Origin: PBB1 sp046154125
GTDB lineage: Bacteria; Pseudomonadota; Gammaproteobacteria; Burkholderiales; Burkholderiaceae_C
Direction of reading: 5' to 3'
Assembly (NCBI GenBank): GCA_046154125.1
Contig: JBJXEJ010000146.1
Location: 19,302-83,301 of the forward strand
Length of the DNA stretch: 64,000 bases
The stretch's first letter is position 1, and every line of letters begins with the position of its first letter. A program made the translations under genes and the position numbers. The notes below the pieces were generated by a model, which was not told where the DNA came from, ran no database searches, and worked only from the letters and a program-made list of their open reading frames with translations. Shown here piece after piece: positions 1 to 7,963 of the stretch.

Positions 1-1
1 G

Positions 2-469
2 CAGCAGGCGATGTCCGCGATCCCGCTCGGCAAGGGCGAAGTGCGACGCACGGCCAGCCCAGCCAGTGGCTCGCACGGCAAGCGCATTGCGATCCTGGCG
101 TTCGGCACGCTGCTCTACGCCGCGCTCGAAGCGGCAGAGCGCCTCGATGCGACCGTGGCCAACATGCGATTCGCCAAGCCGCTGGATGTGGAACTGGTCG
201 CCGAACTGGCGCGCAGTCACGATGCGCTGGTCACCATCGAGGACGGCTGCACCATGGGCGGAGCGGGCTCGGCGGTGCTCGAGGCGCTGCAGCAGGCCGG
301 GCTCGTGCTGCCGGTGCTGGTGCTGGGTCTGCCCGATCAGTTCACCGAGCACGGCGACCCTGCGGTGTTGATGTCGAATTGCGGTCTCGATGCGGCGGGT
401 ATTGAACAGTCCGTTCTGAAGCGCTTCGGCGGCCGGCCTTCGCTGGTGCGTCCAGCTGTCCATCAGTGA
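2..469 (+). CDS. dxs: 1-deoxy-D-xylulose-5-phosphate synthase, C-terminal part (5' cut by window)
   Basis: This is the last 155 or so codons of a DXP synthase, the thiamine-diphosphate enzyme that joins pyruvate and glyceraldehyde-3-phosphate in the first step of the MEP isoprenoid pathway. The visible part is the transketolase C-terminal domain. It reads PLGKGE, then AILAFGTLLYAAL, a MRFAKPLD segment and the VTIEDGCTMGGAGSAV block typical of Dxs, ending shortly after GLPDQFTEHG. The frame is open from base 2, so the true start lies outside the window. It converges with eutR, with only 19 bases between the two stops, so no terminator of its own is evident. The identification is firm; only a partial protein can be described. 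Confidence 0.93.
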   Translation, partial: QQAMSAIPLGKGEVRRTASPASGSHGKRIAILAFGTLLYAALEAAERLDATVANMRFAKPLDVELVAELARSHDALVTIEDGCTMGGAGSAVLEALQQAGLVLPVLVLGLPDQFTEHGDPAVLMSNCGLDAAGIEQSVLKRFGGRPSLVRPAVHQ

Positions 470-488
470 TCGGCCGAATCTGCCTTCC

Positions 489-1538
489 TCATTGAAGGGT
501 GGGCACGATCAACGCGGCAGGGCGGGCTGGATGGCTCGACGAGCCCGGCTTCGCTCGCGCCAGCGTCTGCGAGGGCCGTTCTCCGAACTGGCGACGGTAG
601 TCGCTCGCGAACTGGCTCAGGCTCCAGAAGCCATGCCTGCCGGCGGCGTCCTGCACAGACGCTGCCGCGCCCCCCAGCAGGTCGCGCCGCGCGGCATTCA
701 GGCGCAGCGTGCGCAGGTAGACGACCGGGCTGGATCCGACCACGGTCTCGAACGCATATTGCAGGGTGCGACGGCTGACATGCAGTCGCTCGCACAGTTC
801 GGGCACGGTGGGAATGGCCTGGGGTTGTGAGTTCACCTGATCGCAGGCTCGCCGTACCAGCCGTCGGCGGCGATCGAAGCTGAGTCCTTCGAGGCCATCG
901 GCGGACGGCGCAGCGAGCACCGACACCAGCGTGTCGAGCACGGCGGCTTGCGCGAACCGACGCGCCTGCGCGTGGTCGTGACAACTGTCGCCGTTGCCTG
1001 CCTGGCCCAGCAGCAGCGCCAGGCCGCGCCGCAACAGCGCATGGGCGGCCAGATCGCAGGACAGCCAGCCAGGCTGGTTCAGCGCCTCCAGACTCAGCGG
1101 GCGGCCCAGCGCGTGCGCCGCAGTCTGCAGGGCGCTGCGCGAAGCGACGATACCGAAGATGTCGTGCTGGTTCGGTGTCAGCAACTCGAACTCGGCGTCA
1201 CTGCCGCTGACCATCACGCCGCCTTCTCCCACCACATGCCCCTCGATGCGCGAGCCGTCGGGCGCCATCGTGATGCCGCACCACACGGTGTCGGGGCGTA
1301 TGCGGCAGGTCTGGCGCACCGCATGGCTGGTGCGTTCGCGGAACACCTGCACGTCGTCGAACCACACCTCCGACAGCTCCCCGCGAAAGGCACCTCCGGA
1401 CAACTGGTCGTACTGCTGCTGCCAGCCGCTGAGGTTGGCCGCGTGCGCGACCACGTCGTCGGACTGCGTCCAGCGCAGCGCTGCTGCATCGCCCGCCGAT
1501 GGCGAGGGTGCGACGAAGGGCATGGAGGTTGGCCGCAT
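489..1538 (-). CDS. eutR: EutR-type AraC-family regulator of ethanolamine genes
   Basis: A 349-residue AraC/XylS-family transcription factor, close to the usual EutR length of about 350. The N-terminal half contains the EutR-like ligand region (WQQQYDQL, then FRGEL, then DDVQVFRE). The C-terminal 100 residues form the double helix-turn-helix, with LHVSRRTLQYAF and a second helix around AGRHGFWSLSQFASDYR. The start at 1538 is chosen because AGGAG lies six bases upstream; a longer reading frame to 1670 would lack this site. It is divergent from the ethanolamine permease and eutBC. In enteric bacteria EutR activates eut genes in response to ethanolamine plus cobalamin, and the same role is inferred here from homology and position. 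Confidence 0.92.
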   Translation of the reverse strand: MRPTSMPFVAPSPSAGDAAALRWTQSDDVVAHAANLSGWQQQYDQLSGGAFRGELSEVWFDDVQVFRERTSHAVRQTCRIRPDTVWCGITMAPDGSRIEGHVVGEGGVMVSGSDAEFELLTPNQHDIFGIVASRSALQTAAHALGRPLSLEALNQPGWLSCDLAAHALLRRGLALLLGQAGNGDSCHDHAQARRFAQAAVLDTLVSVLAAPSADGLEGLSFDRRRRLVRRACDQVNSQPQAIPTVPELCERLHVSRRTLQYAFETVVGSSPVVYLRTLRLNAARRDLLGGAAASVQDAAGRHGFWSLSQFASDYRRQFGERPSQTLARAKPGSSSHPARPAALIVPTLQ

Positions 1539-1690
1539 GGTGATCTCCTGCGATGTTTGCCGAATCTCGATAACGCCGGTGTCGGCATCGGCCGTAGCCT
1601 GAGCGTCATCGACGTCGTGGACATGCGTGCAAGCGTCGGGCCACTTCATGTTGGTGCAAATCGCCGCCACCCACCATAGGAATCGACACC
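1539..1690. promoter_or_regulatory. Divergent control region between eutR and the ethanolamine permease
   Basis: This 152-base spacer must carry the promoters of eutR (minus) and the permease-eutBC unit (plus). No convincing -35/-10 pair or -24/-12 element could be picked by eye. AGGA lies upstream of the permease start. EutR binding here is inferred from the divergent arrangement only. Confidence 0.4.
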
Positions 1691-3064
1691 ATGAGCACTT
1701 CGACCCCGCACACGCTCGGCAAGACGCTGGGCACCTTCCAGTTGTGGGGCATCGCCGTCGGGCTGGTGATCTCGGGCGAGTACTTCGGATGGAGTTACGG
1801 CTGGGCTTCGGCCGGCACGCTGGGGTTCCTGGTGACCTCGGTGTTCATCGCGCTGATGTACACCACCTTCATCTTCAGTTTTACCGAACTGACCACCGCG
1901 ATTCCACATGCCGGCGGGCCGTTCGAGTACAGCCGGCGAGCCTTCGGGCCGACCGGTGGGTATGTGGCCGGCTTTGCGACGCTGGTCGAATTCGTCTTCG
2001 CGCCGCCGGCCATCGCGCTTGCCATTGGTGCCTACGTGAACGTGCAGTTCCCGTCGCTCGATCCGAAGTGGATCGCCTTCGGCGCCTACATCGTCTTCAT
2101 GGGGCTGAACATCGCCGGCATGAAGATCGCCGCCAGCTTCGAACTGATCGTCACGCTGGTCGCGATCTTCGAACTGCTGGTCTTCATGGGCGTGGTCGCG
2201 CCGGGCTTCTCGACGGCCAATTTCCTGAAGGGCGGCTGGGGCGGTTCGGACAGTTTCAGTGTGGGTTCGATCTCGGGCATCGTTGCGGCGATCCCGTTCG
2301 CGATCTGGTTCTTCCTCGCGATCGAGGGCGTGGCGATGGCCGCAGAAGAAGCCAAGACGCCGCACCGCTCGATTCCGATCGCCTACATCGGCGGCATCCT
2401 GACCCTGGTGGTTCTCGCGATCGGCGTGATGGTGTTCGCCGGCGGTTCCGGCGACTGGACCAAGCTGTCCAACATCAACGACCCGCTGCCACAGGCGATG
2501 AAGATCGTGGTCGGCGAGAACAGCGGCTGGATGCACATGCTGGTGTGGCTCGGCCTGTTCGGCCTGGTGGCCTCGTTCCACGGAATCATCATCGGCTACT
2601 CGCGCCAGATCTTCGCGCTGTCGCGTGCTGGCTACCTGCCGCAGATGCTCGGCCACATCCACCCGAAGCTGGGCACGCCGCACGTGGCGATCCTGGCCGG
2701 TGGCGCGGTCGGCATTGCCGCGATCTTCAGCGATGAGCTGATCAAGATCGGCGGACAGCCGCTGACCGCCAACATCGTGACCATGTCGGTGTTCGGCGCG
2801 ATCGTCATGTACATCCTGAGCATGGCCAGCCTGTTCAAGCTGCGCATCACCGAACCACGCCTGCAGCGCCCGTTCAGCGCGCCGGCGTTCCCGTTCTTCC
2901 CCGCGTTCGCCTTGGTGGCAGCGGTGATCTGCCTGCTGACGATGGTCTATTTCAACCCGCTGGTGGCCGGCCTGTTCGTCGGCCTGGGCGTGATCGGATA
3001 CGTCTACTTCCTGACCACCGCCACGCGCCGCGGCGCGGCGATCGCTGCGGCAGCCAGCGCCTGA
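1691..3064 (+). CDS. eat: Ethanolamine permease (APC superfamily)
   Basis: A 457-residue inner-membrane transporter of the amino acid-polyamine-organocation superfamily with about 12 hydrophobic segments. The N-terminal GVGLVISGEYFGW-like segment (here AVGLVISGEYFGWSYGW) and the later EGVAMAAEEAKTPHRSIP block are hallmarks of the ethanolamine permease family. It would import ethanolamine by proton or solute coupling. It starts at an ATG preceded by AGGA and is followed 33 bases later by eutB, so it is probably the first gene of a permease-eutB-eutC operon under EutR control. A different amine substrate is possible, but the neighbours argue strongly for ethanolamine. Confidence 0.9.
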   Translation: MSTSTPHTLGKTLGTFQLWGIAVGLVISGEYFGWSYGWASAGTLGFLVTSVFIALMYTTFIFSFTELTTAIPHAGGPFEYSRRAFGPTGGYVAGFATLVEFVFAPPAIALAIGAYVNVQFPSLDPKWIAFGAYIVFMGLNIAGMKIAASFELIVTLVAIFELLVFMGVVAPGFSTANFLKGGWGGSDSFSVGSISGIVAAIPFAIWFFLAIEGVAMAAEEAKTPHRSIPIAYIGGILTLVVLAIGVMVFAGGSGDWTKLSNINDPLPQAMKIVVGENSGWMHMLVWLGLFGLVASFHGIIIGYSRQIFALSRAGYLPQMLGHIHPKLGTPHVAILAGGAVGIAAIFSDELIKIGGQPLTANIVTMSVFGAIVMYILSMASLFKLRITEPRLQRPFSAPAFPFFPAFALVAAVICLLTMVYFNPLVAGLFVGLGVIGYVYFLTTATRRGAAIAAAASA

Positions 3065-3097
3065 TGGCCGCAGGCTGAACCATCTACACGCATCGCG

Positions 3098-4531
3098 ATG
3101 CCTTCCTACAGCCATTCCATCGGCACCCGGACCTTCCACTTCGACAGCCTGAGGATGCTGCTGGCGCGGGCCACACCCGAACGCTCGGGAGATCACCTGG
3201 CCGGTGTGGCGGCTGGCACGGCCGAGGAGCGCGCTGCCGCCCAGATGGCGCTGGCCGATGTGCCATTGCGCCGGTTCCTGAGCGAAGCGGTGGTGCCGTA
3301 CGAGACCGACGAGGTCACGCGGCTGATCGTCGACACCCACGACGCCGCCGCCTTCGCAGCAGTGGCGCACCTGACCGTCGGCGGCTTTCGGGAATGGTTG
3401 TTGTCGGACGAAGTGGACGCTGCATCGCTCGCAGCCCTGTCTCGCGGCATCACGCCCGAAATGGCAGCCGCCACCTCGAAGATCATGCGCAACCAGGACC
3501 TGATCATGGTGGCGCGCAAGGTGCAGGTGCGCAGCCGCTTTCGCGACACCATCGGCCTGCCGGGACGGCTGTCGACGCGGCTGCAGCCCAATCATCCGAC
3601 TGACGACACCGCCGGCATCGCGGCCAGCCTGCTCGACGGGCTGTTGTACGGCAGCGGTGACGCGGTGATCGGCATCAACCCGGCCACCGACAACGTACCG
3701 CAGGTGATCCGGCTGCTGCAGATGCTCGACGCAGTGATCCAGCGCTACGAGATCCCGACGCAGTCGTGCATCCTGACCCACGTCACCAACACGCTGCAGG
3801 CCATCGAACGTGGCGCGCCGGTCGACCTGGTGTTCCAGTCGGTCGGTGGCACCGAAGCCACCAACACCAGCTTCGGCATCGATCTCGCGCTGTTGGCCGA
3901 AGCGCGAACGGCCGCGTTGTCGCTGAAGCGCGGTGCCCGCTTCGCAACCGACGAAGGTGAGGTGATGGGCGACAACGTCATGTACTTCGAGACCGGGCAG
4001 GGCAGCGCGCTGTCGGCCAACGGTCACCACGGTTGCGACCAGCAGACCATCGAGGCGCGCGCCTATGCGGTGGCGCGTCACTTCCAGCCGCTGCTGGTCA
4101 ACACCGTGGTCGGCTTCATCGGGCCCGAGTACCTCTACGACGGCAAGCAGATCATCCGCGCCGGCCTCGAAGATCACTTCTGCGGCAAGCTGCTCGGCCT
4201 GCCGATGGGCTGCGACATCTGCTACACCAATCACGCCGAGGCCGACCAGAACGACATGGATGTGCTGCTGACCGTGCTGGGTGTCGCGGGCTGCAGCTTC
4301 ATCATGGGAATCCCGGGGTCCGACGACGTGATGCTGAACTACCAGACCACGTCCTTTCACGATGCGCTGTATGCGCGTCGCGTGCTCGGGCTGCGCCCGG
4401 CACCCGAGTTCGAGCGCTGGCTCGAACGCATGGGGGTGTTCAAGCCGAACGAGAACGCTCGCCTGGCCCATCACGCAAGCGGCTTGCCTGCAGCGTTCGA
4501 ACACGCGCTGCCGAGCCCGACGCTGCGCTGA
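3098..4531 (+). CDS. eutB: Ethanolamine ammonia-lyase large subunit
   Basis: The 477-residue catalytic (heavy) chain of adenosylcobalamin-dependent ethanolamine ammonia-lyase, which converts ethanolamine to acetaldehyde and ammonia. Family signatures include RFRDTIGLPGRLSTRLQPNHP, the barrel segments GINPATDN, QSVGGTEATN and GQGSALSANGHHG, and the C-terminal NHAEADQNDMD with the GIPGSDDVMLNYQ block. It is slightly longer than the roughly 453-residue enteric protein. eutC begins 26 bases downstream, and both chains are needed for activity. No reactivating factor (EutA), acetaldehyde dehydrogenase or microcompartment gene is present here, so acetaldehyde must be handled by genes elsewhere. Confidence 0.97.
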   Translation: MPSYSHSIGTRTFHFDSLRMLLARATPERSGDHLAGVAAGTAEERAAAQMALADVPLRRFLSEAVVPYETDEVTRLIVDTHDAAAFAAVAHLTVGGFREWLLSDEVDAASLAALSRGITPEMAAATSKIMRNQDLIMVARKVQVRSRFRDTIGLPGRLSTRLQPNHPTDDTAGIAASLLDGLLYGSGDAVIGINPATDNVPQVIRLLQMLDAVIQRYEIPTQSCILTHVTNTLQAIERGAPVDLVFQSVGGTEATNTSFGIDLALLAEARTAALSLKRGARFATDEGEVMGDNVMYFETGQGSALSANGHHGCDQQTIEARAYAVARHFQPLLVNTVVGFIGPEYLYDGKQIIRAGLEDHFCGKLLGLPMGCDICYTNHAEADQNDMDVLLTVLGVAGCSFIMGIPGSDDVMLNYQTTSFHDALYARRVLGLRPAPEFERWLERMGVFKPNENARLAHHASGLPAAFEHALPSPTLR

Positions 4532-4556
4532 GATCGTCCGCCAGAGCCCGATCGCG

Positions 4557-5447
4557 ATGCCCACCGACCCGAAGGCCCTCCCTCCCGAAGCGACGACCGC
4601 GCTGGCGGCCGCTGCCGCCGAATCGTCGGTGGTGGCCAATCCGTGGAGTGTGCTGAAGCGATTCACTCCGGCACGCATCGGACTCGGCCGCAGCGGCATC
4701 AGCCTCCCCACGGCGGCGCAACTCGACTTTCAACTGGCCCATGCGCAGGCGCGCGATGCGGTGCACCGCCCACTCGAGGTGCAGGCCCTGTGTGCCGAAA
4801 TCGAGGCGATGGGCCTGGCAACGGTGCCGCTGCACAGCGCGGCGACGAATCGGGCGAACTACCTGCAGCGCCCCGACCTGGGCCGCCAGCTCGGCACCGC
4901 GTCGCGCCAGCGGCTCGAGGCGCTGCGTGTGCAGCGGCGAGGGCAGGGCCCGGCATCGCATGACGTCGCGTTCGCGGTTGTCGACGGCCTGTCGGCGCTC
5001 GCAGTGCAACGCCATGCGGCACCTTTGCTGTCCGAGGTGCTGGCGCTGCTGAACGGACCCGGGACCGATCGCACACCGCGCTGGACGATTGGGCCGGTCG
5101 CGGTGGTCGAACAGGGGCGCGTGGCGATCGGCGACGACATCGGCGAACTGCTCGACAGCCAGCTCGTCGTCGTGCTCATCGGTGAACGCCCGGGCCTCAG
5201 CTCCCCTGACAGCCTGGGCCTGTACCTGACCTGGGAGCCACGCCCGGGCCGCAACGATGCCGAGCGCAACTGCATCTCGAACGTGCGTCCCGAAGGGCTG
5301 GACTACCGTGCTGCAGCCGTGCGTCTCGTCTACTTGCTGGAACAGGCACGCAACCGCCAACTCACCGGGGTCGCGCTGAAGGACGAAAGCGGGTCAGTCG
5401 GCGAGGTGCTCGAGGCCCGGCCGAACTTCCTGCTCGGAGAGCATTGA
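4557..5447 (+). CDS. eutC: Ethanolamine ammonia-lyase small subunit
   Basis: The 296-residue light chain of ethanolamine ammonia-lyase, which helps bind adenosylcobalamin. The N-terminal region through LKRFTPARIGLGRSG is typical, as are DVAFAVVDGLSALAVQRH, VVLIGERPGLSSPDSLG and the C-terminal block from NCISNVRPEGLDYR. The ATG at 4557 gives the usual family length; earlier in-frame starts would run deep into eutB. It is the last gene of the cluster and converges with the minus-strand glycosyltransferase that ends 61 bases further on. Confidence 0.96.
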   Translation: MPTDPKALPPEATTALAAAAAESSVVANPWSVLKRFTPARIGLGRSGISLPTAAQLDFQLAHAQARDAVHRPLEVQALCAEIEAMGLATVPLHSAATNRANYLQRPDLGRQLGTASRQRLEALRVQRRGQGPASHDVAFAVVDGLSALAVQRHAAPLLSEVLALLNGPGTDRTPRWTIGPVAVVEQGRVAIGDDIGELLDSQLVVVLIGERPGLSSPDSLGLYLTWEPRPGRNDAERNCISNVRPEGLDYRAAAVRLVYLLEQARNRQLTGVALKDESGSVGEVLEARPNFLLGEH

Positions 5448-5508
5448 ACCGGCCGGATTGCGGGCAATTCCTCGCTTCGCCGTTGGCCGAGACTTTCTCA
5501 GGTCCGCA

Positions 5509-6657
5509 TCAGTGGGATGGCTTTCCCAGAGCTTGAGTCGACTTTGCGCTGGCTTCCGGCCTGGGCGGCGCGGCGTGATATGCCGCGAGATACGCGTCGC
5601 GGAAAGTCTTGCTGCTGAACCGACGGTGAGCCTCCTCGCGGGCGGCCGAACCGAGTCGCAGCCGCTCCTCCGGGGAATCGATGAGGCGTGTGACACAGGC
5701 CAGCAACTGCGGGTAGGAGCTGCATCGGAATCCGGTCCTGCCGTCCTCGATCACATCGCGGTGGTGGGGTGTGTCCCAGACGACACACGGCAGGCCCACG
5801 GCCATGGCTTCAGCCAGGAAAACGGGAAATCCCAGGTCGCCTCCCAAGGCCACATACACCCACGCCGAAGACAGGCGACTGGCGCGCTCTGCGGCGTCCG
5901 TGATGTCGAAAACGGCCACGTTCGCCGCTGACAACCGCGCCAGCGAATCGGCATCCGCGGTGCCCAGCCAGTTGCAACTCACCTCGAGCGATTCCTCGCT
6001 CAGCAGCACCGCCAGCTGCGCGAACATCGCGGCGTCCTCGTGATTCCGCTTTCGGCTGCCAGTGATCAACAACGGACGCCGTGCTTCGTGGCGTGTGGTG
6101 GCGAAGAACAGCGCATCGACCGGGCTTTCGACGATCTGGATCTTGTCGCTGGTGACCCGGCCCAGTGCACTGGCATCGAAGGCGGAGTTCGCGATGGTGC
6201 GCTGATCCGAAAGGCGAACCAGGGGCCTCAGCATCAGCACCGTCAGCGCACTGACGGCGGTGATGGGCTTCAGCAGGCGCGAACCGTGGGGGGAAAAGTA
6301 GAGGGTCTGCGACAGGCCATGAAACCGCTTGGCGTAGGTTCCCACGAGGCTCGGCGTGAATCCGTGCAGATGCACCGCACTGGTGGGCTGGGCATTCACC
6401 GCCTTCAGCAGGGCGCTCAGAGATCGCTTGACGCGCCAGAGTGGTCCCGTGTCTCCGGACAGCAGCACCAGGCGGATGGAAGGATGAAAGCGCGGAAGCA
6501 GGTGCCGCTGCGAGGGCTCGTCGACCAGGATGACGGTCTGATCGACACCCATTTCAGCCTGGACTTCGGTCATGGGACCGAGCAGGGAGTACACCGCGTC
6601 GGTGACGACCCCCGCCAGATGCACGACATGGTGATTAGAGGGGCGGGCAATCTTCAT
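5509..6657 (-). CDS. Glycosyltransferase, family 4 type
   Basis: A 382-residue GT-B fold glycosyltransferase. The N-terminal domain starts with a hydrophobic strand (HHVVHLAGVVTDAV) and contains an HLHGFTPSLVG segment. The C-terminal nucleotide-sugar-binding domain has LLITGSRKRNHEDA, a GDLGFPVFLAEAMAVGLPCVV block with the acidic E of the EX7E-like region, and RTGFRC. It probably adds one sugar to the lipid-linked repeat unit of locus 1. It lies 43 bases downstream of the sugar-phosphate transferase on the same strand, so the two are probably co-transcribed. No clear ribosome-binding site precedes the ATG. Donor and acceptor cannot be told from sequence. Confidence 0.82.
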   Translation of the reverse strand: MKIARPSNHHVVHLAGVVTDAVYSLLGPMTEVQAEMGVDQTVILVDEPSQRHLLPRFHPSIRLVLLSGDTGPLWRVKRSLSALLKAVNAQPTSAVHLHGFTPSLVGTYAKRFHGLSQTLYFSPHGSRLLKPITAVSALTVLMLRPLVRLSDQRTIANSAFDASALGRVTSDKIQIVESPVDALFFATTRHEARRPLLITGSRKRNHEDAAMFAQLAVLLSEESLEVSCNWLGTADADSLARLSAANVAVFDITDAAERASRLSSAWVYVALGGDLGFPVFLAEAMAVGLPCVVWDTPHHRDVIEDGRTGFRCSSYPQLLACVTRLIDSPEERLRLGSAAREEAHRRFSSKTFRDAYLAAYHAAPPRPEASAKSTQALGKPSH

Positions 6658-6700
6658 CGGTGCCGATCGCGAGAGCCTGAGGCGAAGACGGCGGTAGTGC

Positions 6701-7378
6701 TCATCGGGACCCGTCGCGCGCCAGCACGACCTTGACCGTTTTCAGCAGAATGGCGGCGTCCAGCCAGATCGAACGCTGTTCGACGTACTTCAGATCCAGC
6801 GCCACACGTTCCGCATAGGTCGTGTCGCTGCGTCCGCTGACCTGCCACAGGCCGGTCATGCCGGGCAGGACGCTCAGGTAGTCCCAGCGAACCCGTCCGT
6901 ACCGACACAGTTCTCCCACCGTGATCGGCCGTGGACCGACGAGCGTCATCTCCCCGCGCAAGACGTTGAGCAGTTGCGGCAACTCATCCAGGCTGGTGCG
7001 CCGCAGGAAGTTGCCCACCGGGGTGATCCGGGGGTCCCTGCTGAGCTTGTTGTGCAGCTCCCATTCCGCACGAGCCACCGGATCGTCGCGCAACACGTCG
7101 GCCAGCATTCGCGCGGAATCGCGATACATGGTTCGAAATTTGAGACATCTGAATAACTTCCCGTTCAATCCAACCCGGTAGTGCCCAAAGAAAATGGGCA
7201 TTCCGTCCTTGTGGGCCACCAATACTGTGATCAACAGCATCAGGGGCGAGAAAAGGCACAAAAGCAGGAAGGCAAGTAAACGATTGAAATACAAATATAT
7301 TGAATTGTTACTTCTGGCTTCGGACGGGCTGCGCATCAGCGAAAGCACTTCTGTTGAAGACGCTGTGGTTGCAAGCAT
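6701..7378 (-). CDS. Undecaprenyl-phosphate sugar phosphotransferase (short form)
   Basis: A 225-residue bacterial sugar transferase (PF02397 type) that would start a polysaccharide repeat unit by moving a sugar-1-phosphate to undecaprenyl phosphate at the inner membrane. One hydrophobic segment (about residues 30-52) is followed by GHYRVGLNGKLFRCLKFRTM, DPRITPVGNFLRRTSLDELPQL, GEMTLVGPRP and LPGMTGLWQVSGRSD, which contain the conserved acidic and Arg residues. It lacks the large N-terminal membrane/CoA-binding-like part of EpsB- or WbaP-type enzymes. GGGAGG lies five bases before the ATG. It is divergent from the PEP-CTERM gene and followed by the glycosyltransferase. Confidence 0.92.
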   Translation of the reverse strand: MLATTASSTEVLSLMRSPSEARSNNSIYLYFNRLLAFLLLCLFSPLMLLITVLVAHKDGMPIFFGHYRVGLNGKLFRCLKFRTMYRDSARMLADVLRDDPVARAEWELHNKLSRDPRITPVGNFLRRTSLDELPQLLNVLRGEMTLVGPRPITVGELCRYGRVRWDYLSVLPGMTGLWQVSGRSDTTYAERVALDLKYVEQRSIWLDAAILLKTVKVVLARDGSR

Positions 7379-7411
7379 GGAAGCCTCCCTGAGGTTGGAA
7401 ATTGACGGACG

Positions 7412-7438
7412 TGCAGCAGTCTCTCAAGCACTGCTGCA
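7412..7438. repeat. Perfect 9-base inverted repeat in the sugar-transferase leader
   Basis: TGCAGCAGT at 7412-7420 is matched by ACTGCTGCA at 7430-7438 with nine bases between. It lies 33 bases upstream of the sugar transferase start (7378). It could be an operator or a hairpin in the 5' untranslated RNA; the sequence alone does not decide. Confidence 0.5.
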
Positions 7439-7794
7439 GTGCATCATGCAAAGTCTTGCACGGTTTTTGGTCTAAACAGTCTCAGTTTGCATGTGGTTAC
7501 GTGTTTACGAGATTGACACAGATTTTTTTAACGTTGTCTCCTGATCGATTGCATGATCCACGTTGTTGGTGCCTCGTAGTCGACGGATCTTCCGATGTGC
7601 ACCACGAGAAGCAACTTTCCTTCGCGTCCTTGCACTGAAACAGGCACTGGTGTCTCGATTGGGTGCAAAAAAATTGCTTGTCACTTTGGTTGAGTGCACA
7701 TCAGCAAAATCAAGGCCTGAAACTGTTAATTTCTAGGGGCCTGTCGAGCCGTATTTGTCTGCAAATGTATCTGCACCAAAGGCGGATGTTTGAT

Positions 7795-7810
7795 GGGCTC
7801 GGAAATTGCA
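7795..7810 (+). promoter_or_regulatory. Putative sigma-54 (-24/-12) promoter for the PEP-CTERM gene
   Basis: GGGCTCGGAAATTGCA fits the -24/-12 consensus TGGCACN5TTGCW at all but two defined positions, with GG (7796-7797) and GC (7808-7809) separated by the required ten bases. It would give a leader of roughly 140 bases before the start at 7964. PrsR in this window is a sigma-54 activator of the type linked to PEP-CTERM genes, so the site fits the context. It is the only GG-N10-TTGC-type match noticed in the region. Confidence 0.45.
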
Positions 7811-7928
7811 ACGCACCAGTTTGACCCTCCGTCGTGCTATATCCATCATGCGATGGTGGTTTTGAGATTGACGTCTTTCAGTTCTTGCATTTATTTGTCT
7901 GAAAAAGGAGGTGTCGACGAAGGTGATT

Positions 7929-7961
7929 ATGGAAATCAATCAATTGAACATAAAGAGGTAA
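7929..7961 (+). CDS. Possible 10-codon leader peptide before the PEP-CTERM gene
   Basis: A short frame (MEINQLNIKR, stop TAA) sits immediately before the PEP-CTERM gene, with its stop two bases from the next ATG and overlapping that gene's GAGG site. An in-frame GTG at 7923 lies ten bases after AAGGAGGT. Its first ten bases (ATGGAAATCA) are identical to the first ten of the PEP-CTERM gene, which suggests a small duplication. It may be translated as a leader or be just a relic. Confidence 0.3.
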   Translation: MEINQLNIKR

Positions 7962-7963
7962 TC

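Larger units (their letters stand above)
7379..7963. promoter_or_regulatory. Divergent intergenic region upstream of PEP-CTERM gene
   Basis: A 585-base, visibly A+T-rich stretch between the minus-strand sugar transferase and the plus-strand PEP-CTERM gene. It holds no convincing long gene. Visible structure includes a perfect 9-base inverted repeat (7412-7438), a sigma-54-like element (7795-7810), an AAGGAGGT sequence (7905-7912) and a tiny leader frame just before the PEP-CTERM gene. It probably carries promoters in both directions. Confidence 0.6.

Noticed and set aside
1646..4711. A 1021-codon open frame on the minus strand
   Set aside because: It lies antisense to the permease and eutB, whose family motifs are unmistakable. 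Long antisense frames are expected in G+C-rich coding DNA.
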